From: CBDDRG01 sp051306415
GTDB taxonomy: Bacteria > Pseudomonadota > Gammaproteobacteria > Pseudomonadales > Porticoccaceae
Reading direction: 5' to 3'
Assembly (NCBI GenBank): GCA_051306415.1
Contig: JBPPNE010000160.1
Coordinates: 1 to 9,474 of the forward strand
DNA: 9,474 nucleotides
Shown: one piece after another, positions 1 to 6,186 of the stretch
Numbering within the stretch: the first letter of the stretch is position 1
Layout: each line of letters opens with the position of its first letter
Translations under genes and position numbers: made by a program
Notes under the pieces: generated by a model
What the model was told of the DNA's origin: nothing
Database searches by the model: none
What the model saw: the letters and a program-made list of their open reading frames with translations, nothing else

Positions 1-2666
1 TCGGTCCGATCCCACTCGCCGGTTTCGACCCGCGCAAGCTCACCGCGAATCCTCGCCATGGCGTCGATGAAGCGGTCGAGCTCGGCCTTGGATTCGCTTT
101 CGGTGGGCTCGATCATCAGCGTGCCGGCGACCGGGAAGGACATGGTGGGAGCGTGGAAGCCATAGTCCATCAGGCGTTTGGCGATGTCTTCCTCGGTGAT
201 ACCGGTAGCGTCCTTGAGCGGGCGGATGTCGAGGATGCACTCGTGGGCGACGAAGCCGTCGTGGCCGGCGTAGAGCACGCGGTAGTGCGGTGCCAGTTTT
301 CTCGCAATGTAATTGGCGTTCAGAATCGCGACCTGGGTGGCCTTGGTGAGGCCACTGCCGCCCATCATGCGGATGTACATCCAGGCGATGGGCAGGATCG
401 ACGCCGAACCCCAGGGCGCCGCTGAAATCGCGATGTCGTTGTCCCCGATCCCGGGCTCCAGCGGGTGTCCGGGCAGGAAGGGCTTCAGGTGCTCGCGCAC
501 ACCGATGGGCCCCATGCCGGGGCCGCCGCCGCCGTGGGGAATACAGAACGTTTTGTGCAGGTTGAGGTGGGAGACATCGCCGCCGAATTGGCCCGGTTCG
601 GCGACGCCGACCATGGCATTCAAGTTGGCGCCATCGATATACACTTGGCCGCCGTGGTCGTGGACGATCGCGCAAATGTCGGTGATGGCCTCCTCAAAGA
701 CGCCGTGGGTGGATGGGTAAGTCAGCATCACCGCGGCGAGCTTATTGGCGTGGCGCTCGGCTTTGGCGCGCAAATCGGCAACATCGACATTGCCGCGGTC
801 ATCGCATTTCACCAGCGCCACGCGCATGCCGGCCATCTGGGCGCTGGCCGGATTGGTGCCGTGGGCGGAGGCGGGGATCAGACACAGGTCGCGGTTATGG
901 TCGCCACGGCTCTGGTGGTATTTCTTGATCGCGAGCAAGCCGGCGTACTCGCCCTGGGAGCCCGCGTTGGGTTGCAGCGAGATCGCCGCATAGCCGGTGC
1001 AGACGGCGAGCATGCGCTCGAGGTCGGCGAACATCTCGCGATAGCCCGCCGTCTGCGCCGCTGGCGCAAAGGGGTGAAGTTGCGCGAACTCGGGCCAGGT
1101 GACGGGGATCATCTCCGCCGTCGCATTCAGTTTCATGGTGCAGGAACCGAGGGGAATCATGCTGTGGTTGAGCGCCATGTCGCGCGCTTCCAGCCGCTTC
1201 AGGTAGCGCAGCATTTCGGTTTCGCTGTGGTAGCGGTTGAAGTGCGGGTGGCTGAGGATAGCGTCGGTGCGCAACAGTGCGATTGGCAGTGCAACGGCAC
1301 TGGCGTTCGTGATATCCGTGCGCGTTGCCGGCAGACCGAAGACCGCCAGCAGTTCAGTCACCAATTCCGCCGTGCTGGTTTCGCTCAGGCTGATGCCGAG
1401 CGCATCGGTGTCGATCTTGCGCAGGTTGATCCGCGCCGCCAGCGCACGCTGGTAAATGGCGTCCTGCTGCGGGCCAACGATGACGGCGAGCGTGTCGAAC
1501 CAGACGTCGTGGCGCAGCGCAAAGCCGCCTGCCCGCAATGCGGTCGCGAGGGCGGCGGTGAGCGCGTGAATGCGGCGGGCGATGCGTCGCAAGCCGTCGG
1601 GACCGTGGTAGACCGCGTAGAACGCACTGATCACCGCCAGCAGCACTTGCGAGGTGCAGATGTTGGAGTTGGCCTTCTCGCGGCGGATGTGTTGTTCACG
1701 GGTTTGCAGCGCCATGCGCAGTGCGCGCTTGCCGCGGCGGTCGATGGACACACCGATGATGCGCCCCGGCGCCGCGCGTTTGTAGTCGTCGCGGAACGCG
1801 AAAAACGCCGCATGCGGGCCGCCGAAACCCATGGGCACGCCGAAGCGTTGACAACTGCCGATGACGATGTCGGCGCCCATGCTTCCGGGCGAGCGCAGCA
1901 GCAGCAGGCTCATGGGGTCGGCGGCGACGATGGCGAGCGCCTGGTGGCGGTGGATCTGTTCGATTTGTGCCGTCAGGTCGCGTACCGCGCCGTTGGTGCC
2001 GGGGTTCTGTAGCAGTGCGCCAAAGTATTGATGACGATCCAGATCGGTGTCCGCATTGCCGACGATGACATCGAAGCCAAAGTGCTCGGCGCGGGTTTTA
2101 ACGATGGCGATGGTCTGCGGATAGCAATCGGCATCGACAAAAAAGTGGTTGCTGTCGTTGTTGCGCTGCTGGCGCTTGGCCATCGCCATGGCTTCGGCGG
2201 CGGCGGTGGCCTCGTCGAGCAGCGAGGCATTGGCCATCTCCATGCCGGTCAGATCCATGATCATCTGCTGGAAAATCAACAGCGCTTCGAGGCGGCCCTG
2301 GGCGATCTCCGGCTGATAGGGCGTGTAGGCGGTGTACCAGCCGGGGTTCTCGAGCACGTTGCGCAGAATCACATTGGGCAGCAGCGTGTCGTGGTAGCCG
2401 AGCCCGATCAGTGATGTGAATAGCTGATTTTTACCGGCGATTTCGCGCAGTGCCGCCAGAGCTTCGCGCTCCGATTGCGGATGGTCCAGCGCGAGCGGCG
2501 ACTGCTTCAGGATGTTGGCCGGTACGATGCGGCCTATCAAATCCTCAAGCGACTGCACGCCGACGGCCGCGAGCATGGCGTCGATCTGGCCGGCGTCGGG
2601 GCCGATATGGCGATGGACGAATTCATCCCGCCCGAGGAGAGATTCCAGGGAAACATCAATGCTCAT
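1..2666 (-). CDS. gcvP: Glycine dehydrogenase (decarboxylating), P-protein of the glycine cleavage system; C-terminal end missing
   Basis: PLP enzyme of the cytoplasmic glycine cleavage system. It decarboxylates glycine and passes the aminomethyl group to the lipoyl arm of GcvH. The frame read from 2666 to the left edge gives about 888 codons with no stop. Landmarks: HIGPD at residues 20-24; ENPGWYTAYTPYQPE in the N-terminal half; MIPLGSCTMKLN at 503-514; the PLP-binding lysine K705 (codon 552-554) in LNLHKTFCIPHGGGGPG; and HECILDIRPLK and APTMSFPVAGTLMIEPTESE near the visible end. The E. coli protein is about 957 residues with its lysine near 706, so roughly 70 C-terminal residues lie off the left edge. 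Both halves are on one chain, as is usual in proteobacteria. ATG 2666 was chosen for its AAGGAT site 9 bases upstream and its family-like N-terminus; an in-frame ATG at 2741 is less likely. gcvT and gcvH are not adjacent. Confidence 0.97.
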   Translation of the reverse strand, partial: MSIDVSLESLLGRDEFVHRHIGPDAGQIDAMLAAVGVQSLEDLIGRIVPANILKQSPLALDHPQSEREALAALREIAGKNQLFTSLIGLGYHDTLLPNVILRNVLENPGWYTAYTPYQPEIAQGRLEALLIFQQMIMDLTGMEMANASLLDEATAAAEAMAMAKRQQRNNDSNHFFVDADCYPQTIAIVKTRAEHFGFDVIVGNADTDLDRHQYFGALLQNPGTNGAVRDLTAQIEQIHRHQALAIVAADPMSLLLLRSPGSMGADIVIGSCQRFGVPMGFGGPHAAFFAFRDDYKRAAPGRIIGVSIDRRGKRALRMALQTREQHIRREKANSNICTSQVLLAVISAFYAVYHGPDGLRRIARRIHALTAALATALRAGGFALRHDVWFDTLAVIVGPQQDAIYQRALAARINLRKIDTDALGISLSETSTAELVTELLAVFGLPATRTDITNASAVALPIALLRTDAILSHPHFNRYHSETEMLRYLKRLEARDMALNHSMIPLGSCTMKLNATAEMIPVTWPEFAQLHPFAPAAQTAGYREMFADLERMLAVCTGYAAISLQPNAGSQGEYAGLLAIKKYHQSRGDHNRDLCLIPASAHGTNPASAQMAGMRVALVKCDDRGNVDVADLRAKAERHANKLAAVMLTYPSTHGVFEEAITDICAIVHDHGGQVYIDGANLNAMVGVAEPGQFGGDVSHLNLHKTFCIPHGGGGPGMGPIGVREHLKPFLPGHPLEPGIGDNDIAISAAPWGSASILPIAWMYIRMMGGSGLTKATQVAILNANYIARKLAPHYRVLYAGHDGFVAHECILDIRPLKDATGITEEDIAKRLMDYGFHAPTMSFPVAGTLMIEPTESESKAELDRFIDAMARIRGELARVETGEWDRT

Positions 2667-2675
2667 GTCGTGGTG

Positions 2676-2681
2676 ATCCTT
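2676..2681 (-). promoter_or_regulatory. Ribosome binding site of gcvP
   Basis: AAGGAT on the minus strand lies 9 bases before ATG 2666. It supports this start over the in-frame ATG at 2741, where I see no comparable purine-rich site. Confidence 0.6.
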
Positions 2682-2700
2682 GTGCTGAAAGGTACGGCTG

Positions 2701-2715
2701 GCCACGGGGCGTGGC
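2701..2715 (-). other. Small hairpin in the gcvP leader
   Basis: GCCACG and CGTGGC form a perfect 6-bp stem around a 3-base loop, between the candidate promoter and the ribosome binding site of gcvP. There is no T-tract on either strand, so it is not a standard intrinsic terminator. It may be a leader structure or chance in GC-rich DNA. I saw no glycine-riboswitch core in this leader. Confidence 0.3.
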
Positions 2716-2739
2716 GGCGCTTCCTGGCGAAATCGGACC

Positions 2740-2772
2740 ATTATCTTAGCAATTGGGATGGCGTCGCAGCAA
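2740..2772 (-). promoter_or_regulatory. Candidate sigma70 promoter for gcvP
   Basis: On the minus strand TTGCTG (2772-2767) and TAAGAT (2748-2743) are separated by 18 bases. An overlapping GATAAT (2745-2740) is a better -10 but leaves a 21-base spacer. This sits about 75-105 bases upstream of the gcvP start, inside the 207-base greB-gcvP gap. No clear terminator separates the two genes, so read-through from greB is also possible. Judged by eye only. Confidence 0.35.
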
Positions 2773-2864
2773 ACCGGGCTGCTGCAGTGAACCGCCACAA
2801 CTCGGTGTTGCAAATGAAAGCACAGAGAGCCAAGGGCGGTGGGAAATATCTTGGTGGCGGCTTG

Positions 2865-2885
2865 ATCCGGGTATCAATCCGGGTA
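2865..2885 (-). repeat. Short tandem duplication across the greB stop codon
   Basis: The minus strand reads TACCCGGATTGA followed directly by TACCCGGATCAA: two 12-base units matching at 10 of 12 positions. The first holds the last three greB codons (Tyr-Pro-Asp) and its TGA stop. In the second the stop triplet is CAA. It looks like a replication-slippage duplication. Confidence 0.6.
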
Positions 2886-3374
2886 CTGGATGTCGATCAG
2901 CCTGTAGTCGCGAGACTCGCCTGCTATCGACACCAGGATTTCAGCGTCGCGGCGCTTGCCGATGAGTGCCTGCGCCAGTGGCGAGTCGATGCTGATGTAA
3001 CCCTTGCCAGGGTCCAACTCGTCGGCGCCGACAATGCGGTAGCGCGAGACCGCACCAGCGGTGTCCGCGACCGTGACCCAGGCGCCAAAATACACGCGCC
3101 CGACGTCATCCGGCTTGCGATCCACTACCGTCAGTTCCTCCAGGCGTTTGCTCAGATAGCGCACGCGCCGGTCGATTTCCCGCAGTCGCCGCTTGCCGTA
3201 GAGGTAGTCGCCGTTCTCCGAGCGGTCGCCATTCTTGGCGGCCTCGTGAACGCTGGCGGTGACCTGTGGGCGTTCAATCTTCCACAGACGATGGAGTTCC
3301 TCGCGCAGTGCGCGCATACCAGCGTGCGTAATGTAGGGTGCGCTGCTGGCTGTGGGTAGACGGTATCGGCTCAT
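2874..3374 (-). CDS. greB: Transcription elongation (transcript cleavage) factor GreB
   Basis: GreB enters the secondary channel of RNA polymerase and stimulates cleavage of backtracked RNA. The 166-residue product has the Gre layout. An N-terminal coiled coil (about residues 15-85) carries the tip motif NGDRSENGDYLYGKRR, with the two acidic residues D50 and E53 that position catalytic Mg2+. REIDRRVRYLSKRLEEL is typical of GreB. A C-terminal FKBP-like domain (about 90-166) contains FGAWV and GYISIDSPLAQALIGK. The RS after GD favours GreB over GreA, which usually has GDLREN. Length is near that of other GreB proteins (about 158-170). ATG 3374 gives the usual MSRYR start, though no strong Shine-Dalgarno is visible. 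It lies between yciH (122 bases upstream) and gcvP (207 bases downstream), all on one strand. Confidence 0.95.
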   Translation of the reverse strand: MSRYRLPTASSAPYITHAGMRALREELHRLWKIERPQVTASVHEAAKNGDRSENGDYLYGKRRLREIDRRVRYLSKRLEELTVVDRKPDDVGRVYFGAWVTVADTAGAVSRYRIVGADELDPGKGYISIDSPLAQALIGKRRDAEILVSIAGESRDYRLIDIQYPD

Positions 3375-3431
3375 GCTGCGAATTCGCGAGCGATCAGCGG
3401 GCGAGGGGTGACGTGTGGGGATAGAGTTGAA

Positions 3432-3459
3432 ATATTGGCACCCCTGGGTTGCTGTCGAA
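3432..3459 (-). promoter_or_regulatory. Weak candidate promoter for greB
   Basis: TTCGAC (3459-3454) and CAATAT (3437-3432) on the minus strand are 16 bases apart, about 58 bases before the greB start. Both hexamers match the consensus poorly. The -35 candidate overlaps the repeated GTCGAAYTGGGT motif. Confidence 0.2.
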
Positions 3460-3495
3460 TTGGGTTACTGTCGAGTGAGTCGAACTGGGTAACAG
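3445..3495. repeat. Cluster of short direct and inverted repeats between yciH and greB
   Basis: TGGGTTGCTGTCGA (3445-3458) and TGGGTTACTGTCGA (3461-3474) match at 13 of 14 positions, 16 bases apart. GTCGAATTGGGTT (3454-3466) recurs as GTCGAACTGGGTA (3479-3491), 25 bases apart. GTTAC (3465-3469) and GTAAC (3489-3493) form an interrupted dyad that also encloses two TCGA tetramers. There is no T-tract. It could be a regulator binding region for greB or the remains of small duplications. Confidence 0.5.
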
Positions 3496-3496
3496 G

Positions 3497-3829
3497 TCAT
3501 CCGCCCGCCAGTTTGACGGTAAACCCCGCTTTGATCAGTGCGCTGCGAATGGCCTCGCGGTGTTCCCCCTGGATTTCGATCACGCCCTCTTTCACCGAGC
3601 CACCGGTCGCACACAGTTGCTTGAGCTTTTTGGCGAGCAGCTTGAGTTCCGCTTCAGCCAGAGGGATGCCGCTGATGGTGGTGACGCCGTTGCCCTTGCG
3701 GCCGCTGGTTTCGCGGCGGATGCGGACGATGCCGTCGCCTTTGGCGGGTGCCAGTGGTTTGTCCTTGATCCGCCCGCATTCGGTCGAATAGACCAAGTGG
3801 CTGCCGCTTTTTTTCTGTTCCCGGCTCAT
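3497..3829 (-). CDS. yciH: SUI1/eIF1-family translation factor YciH
   Basis: Bacterial homologue of eukaryotic initiation factor eIF1. In E. coli, YciH has been linked to translation-initiation fidelity and stress-time control of translation. The 110-residue product is full length. The N-terminal part has LVYSTECGRI (12-21). The SUI1 domain (about 34-108) carries GDGIVRIRRETSGRKGNGV, then CATGGSVKEGVIEIQGEHRE (73-92), and the protein ends in the characteristic KLAGG. The start codon overlaps the stop of the upstream oxidoreductase by one base (TGATG). No Shine-Dalgarno is obvious, which suggests translational coupling. The functional link to the oxidoreductase is unclear; sharing an mRNA may be incidental. 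Confidence 0.94.
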   Translation of the reverse strand: MSREQKKSGSHLVYSTECGRIKDKPLAPAKGDGIVRIRRETSGRKGNGVTTISGIPLAEAELKLLAKKLKQLCATGGSVKEGVIEIQGEHREAIRSALIKAGFTVKLAGG

Positions 3830-4851
3830 CAGGGTAACAGCACAATTTTGCCGATATGGGCATTGCTCTCCATCAGCCGATGGGCGTCGGCGGCAGCGGC
3901 GAGCGGAAAGGTGGCGTGGATCACCGGCTTGATGCTGCCCGCCGCCAGCAGTGGCCAGACCCGTTCACGCAGCGCGGCGGCGATCCGGGCCTTGTCCGCC
4001 ACCGGCTGGCTGCGCAGCGTTGAGCCCGTCAGCACCAGTTGCTTGAGCATCACCGGCATCAGGTCGACTTCCACTTTTGATCCGCGTAAAAACGCGATCG
4101 AAACCAGGCGGCCCTGAAAGGCGAGGCTGCGGATATTTTTCTGCACATAGTCGCCGCCGATCATGTCGAGAATGACGTTGGCGCCGCCACGGGCAAGTGC
4201 TTTCAGGCCGGTGACGAAATCTTCAGCGTGATAGTCGAAGGCCTTTTCGGCACCGAGCTGCTCGCAGGCACGGCATTTTTCCGCGCCTCCCGCGGTGGCA
4301 AAAACCCGCGCACCGAAAGCTTTGCCCAGCTGGATCGCCGTGGTACCGATGCCGCTGGTGCCGCCGTGTACCAAAAATACCTCGCCGGGCTTCAGCGCGG
4401 CCCTCTCGAAAACATTGTGCCAGACGGTAAAAAACGTCTCTGGCAGTGCGGCGGCTGCTACCGCCGACAGGCCGGTGGGTACCAGCAGGCATAGGCTCGC
4501 CTCGGCCAGCGCGTACTCGGCATAGCCGCCCCCCGATACCAACGCGCACACGGACTCGCCCAGTTTGACGTTTCCGACCTCGGCGCCATGGGCAACGATT
4601 TCGCCGGCGATTTCGAGCCCGGGCAAATCCGATGCGCCGGGCGACGGCGGATAACCGCCCTGGCGCTGAAACACGTCGGGGCGATTGACGCCTGCTGCCG
4701 CCACCTTGATGAGCACCTCGTGCGCCTGTGGTTGCGGCACCGGGCGCTCGGCCAGCTTCAGTACCTCAGGGCCGCCGGGTGCCGAAATTTCAATACAGCG
4801 CATCACGGCGGGCAAGGTGGAAATTGTCTGTGTCGACGCGGGTTGGGTCAT
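3829..4851 (-). CDS. NAD(P)H quinone oxidoreductase-like MDR enzyme (PIG3/QOR type)
   Basis: Cytosolic medium-chain dehydrogenase/reductase expected to use NADPH to reduce quinones or activated alkenes; the real substrate cannot be told from sequence. Numbered from ATG 4851 (340 residues), the GroES-like part carries EISAPGGPEVL, AAGVNRPDVFQRQGGYPPSP and PGLEIAGEI. The Rossmann domain begins near VHGGTSGIGTTAIQLGKAFG (about 162-180). GSTLRSQP near 276-283 resembles the GSTLR-x-x-P stretch of PIG3 (TP53I3) proteins. The catalytic-zinc cysteine/histidine set of alcohol dehydrogenases is absent, as in QOR. Start choice: an ATG at 4866 would overlap the permease by 13 bases and has no ribosome site. 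ATG 4851 lies two bases after the permease TGA with GGTGG upstream, so it is preferred. The stop overlaps the yciH start. Confidence 0.87.
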   Translation of the reverse strand: MTQPASTQTISTLPAVMRCIEISAPGGPEVLKLAERPVPQPQAHEVLIKVAAAGVNRPDVFQRQGGYPPSPGASDLPGLEIAGEIVAHGAEVGNVKLGESVCALVSGGGYAEYALAEASLCLLVPTGLSAVAAAALPETFFTVWHNVFERAALKPGEVFLVHGGTSGIGTTAIQLGKAFGARVFATAGGAEKCRACEQLGAEKAFDYHAEDFVTGLKALARGGANVILDMIGGDYVQKNIRSLAFQGRLVSIAFLRGSKVEVDLMPVMLKQLVLTGSTLRSQPVADKARIAAALRERVWPLLAAGSIKPVIHATFPLAAAADAHRLMESNAHIGKIVLLP

Positions 4852-4853
4852 GC

Positions 4854-6056
4854 TCAGGGCCACCATTGGATAATTGCGAATGCGCTGCTGACGCTGGCGC
4901 CGGCCAGGGGAATCAATAGTGTAGAGGGTTTGCAGCTGCTATCCCGCCAGTTCAGCCGCAGTAGCGCCGAGTTGACCAGCGTAGCGACAGCGAGCACCGC
5001 GGTGCTGGTGATTTTGGCCAAAGTCAGCAGGGGAAACAAGAGCGCGAATGTGAGCACCAGACCACCTACCAGTGCGGTTGCCAGCACGGGGGTGCGAGTT
5101 TTGCCGCTGGTGGTGGCGAGGGCTGCTGGCGCCAGCCCATAGCGTCCCATGCCATAGAGCACGCGGGCGCCCATGACAATGAGGAGGAGGCAGCCATTGC
5201 CTATGGCCGCCAGACTGATGGCGCCCATGAGCCATGGCGGTACGGCCGTATTGCGTTCGACGATCAGCACCAGGCTGGCTTTGGCATTGACGAGTTCGGT
5301 CAAGGGGAGGGCGGCGAGCGCCGCCAGAGCGACCATCGCATACAGGAAGGTGGTGATAGCCAGCGCCAGCAAAATCCCTCGGGGCAGATTCTTTTGGGGG
5401 TTCTTTACCTCCTCGGCCATGTTCACCATGTCTTCAAAACCGATGAACGCGAAGAAGGCGATAAAGGCGCCCGCGACCACGCCGCGCCAGGCGTCGAAGC
5501 TGTCCGGAAGGAGATAGCGCCGGGGTTCGCGCAACAGATCGGGGATGTGATCGGCCCCCGCGACGATCACCAGCAGCAATCCGGCCAGTTCCACGCCGGT
5601 GGCCATTGCCGCAACGGTGACTGAGAGGCGCACGCTGCCAGCGGCAATCAGGGTCAGCGCGGTGACCAGCAGTGCAATGGTGACTGCTTTCGAAGTGGCA
5701 ACGAAAAGGGACGAATAATCGGTGAAACCGCTGGCCAAGGTTGCTGCCGAGACGACGCCGATGAACAGTACGATCACACCGGTTGCACCCGCCAGCAATC
5801 TTGAGCCAAAGGCCTCAAGCACATAGGCGGCAGCGCCCGCGCAGACCGGAAAGCGTCGTGCCAACTGAGCATAGCAATAACCGCTCAAGCTGACGATGGT
5901 CGCCGCCAACACAAAGGCGGCGACGGTGTACGCGCCACTCGCCGCGGCCACCTCGCCGATCAGTACATAGATTCCGGCGCCGACGATGGTGCCGACACCA
6001 TAGAGGGTGATTTGGACAAGGCCGAGGGTTCTCGCCAGCGGTATCGGTCGCGACAT
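4854..6056 (-). CDS. APC-family amino-acid/polyamine permease
   Basis: Inner-membrane secondary transporter of the amino acid-polyamine-organocation superfamily; the substrate is not predictable. The 400-residue product is almost wholly hydrophobic, with about 11-12 membrane segments. TM1 (about 10-33) contains the unwound GTIVGAGIY motif (22-30) that binds the substrate amino group in LeuT-fold carriers. TM6 (about 193-210) has FIAFFAFIGFEDM, followed by the conserved loop AEEVKNPQKNLPRGI (214-228), an APC hallmark. It is somewhat shorter than typical APC members (about 430-500), with a very short C-terminus (IIQWWP). ATG 6056 has AGGA 11 bases upstream. It is the first gene of the leftward cluster, divergent from prpE, and its TGA lies two bases from the oxidoreductase start. 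No periplasmic binding protein or ATPase gene is adjacent. Confidence 0.9.
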   Translation of the reverse strand: MSRPIPLARTLGLVQITLYGVGTIVGAGIYVLIGEVAAASGAYTVAAFVLAATIVSLSGYCYAQLARRFPVCAGAAAYVLEAFGSRLLAGATGVIVLFIGVVSAATLASGFTDYSSLFVATSKAVTIALLVTALTLIAAGSVRLSVTVAAMATGVELAGLLLVIVAGADHIPDLLREPRRYLLPDSFDAWRGVVAGAFIAFFAFIGFEDMVNMAEEVKNPQKNLPRGILLALAITTFLYAMVALAALAALPLTELVNAKASLVLIVERNTAVPPWLMGAISLAAIGNGCLLLIVMGARVLYGMGRYGLAPAALATTSGKTRTPVLATALVGGLVLTFALLFPLLTLAKITSTAVLAVATLVNSALLRLNWRDSSCKPSTLLIPLAGASVSSAFAIIQWWP

Positions 6057-6073
6057 CAGTTGGATTGTCCTGG

Positions 6074-6079
6074 TTTATA
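6074..6079 (-). promoter_or_regulatory. Candidate -10 element for the permease cluster
   Basis: TATAAA on the minus strand lies 17 bases before the permease ATG, so any leader would be very short. No good -35 hexamer is seen at 16-18 bases. Weak support. Confidence 0.25.
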
Positions 6080-6090
6080 GGCGGTGCCGT

Positions 6091-6118
6091 TTGGTGAGCA
6101 TTTGCCCTGTTGTACACT
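6091..6118 (+). promoter_or_regulatory. Candidate promoter for prpE
   Basis: TTGGTG (6091-6096) and TACACT (6113-6118) are 16 bases apart, about 70 bases before ATG 6187. The -10 overlaps a spaced hexamer repeat, CTGTTG-TACA-CTGTTG (6107-6122). Match to sigma70 is modest. Confidence 0.3.
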
Positions 6119-6122
6119 GTTG
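6107..6122. repeat. Spaced direct repeat CTGTTG-TACA-CTGTTG in the divergent intergenic region
   Basis: Two identical hexamers start 10 bases apart, one helical turn, over the candidate prpE -10 box. A regulator binding side by side here could act on both divergent genes. A hexamer pair is short enough to be chance. Confidence 0.3.
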
Positions 6123-6186
6123 AGTGAAAAAAGACCCTGCTAGGGGCCTGTCCGGGTGGGGAATATCGATACGGGGGATGCGTAAG

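Noticed and set aside
465..2012. 515-codon open frame on the plus strand opposite gcvP
   Set aside because: It lies wholly antisense to a clear, motif-rich GcvP frame. Its product is rich in Ala, Arg, Gly, Val and His with no recognisable domain, as expected of a shadow frame in GC-rich coding DNA.
2667..2873. Glycine riboswitch upstream of gcvP
   Set aside because: I looked for the conserved purine-rich and CACCGAAGG-like core on the minus strand and did not see it. The gap is also too short for a tandem aptamer plus expression platform.
2475..3359. 294-codon plus-strand open frame across the gcvP start, the gap and greB
   Set aside because: It overlaps greB and gcvP antisense and has no ribosome site or recognisable motif. 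The minus-strand genes explain the coding signal.
4852..4866. ATG 4866 as the oxidoreductase start, overlapping the permease by 13 bases
   Set aside because: No ribosome site upstream. ATG 4851, two bases after the permease stop with GGTGG before it, is the better start.
6124..6186. GTG 6124 as the prpE start
   Set aside because: It would add 21 residues not typical of the family, with no Shine-Dalgarno. ATG 6187 has GGGGGA at good spacing.
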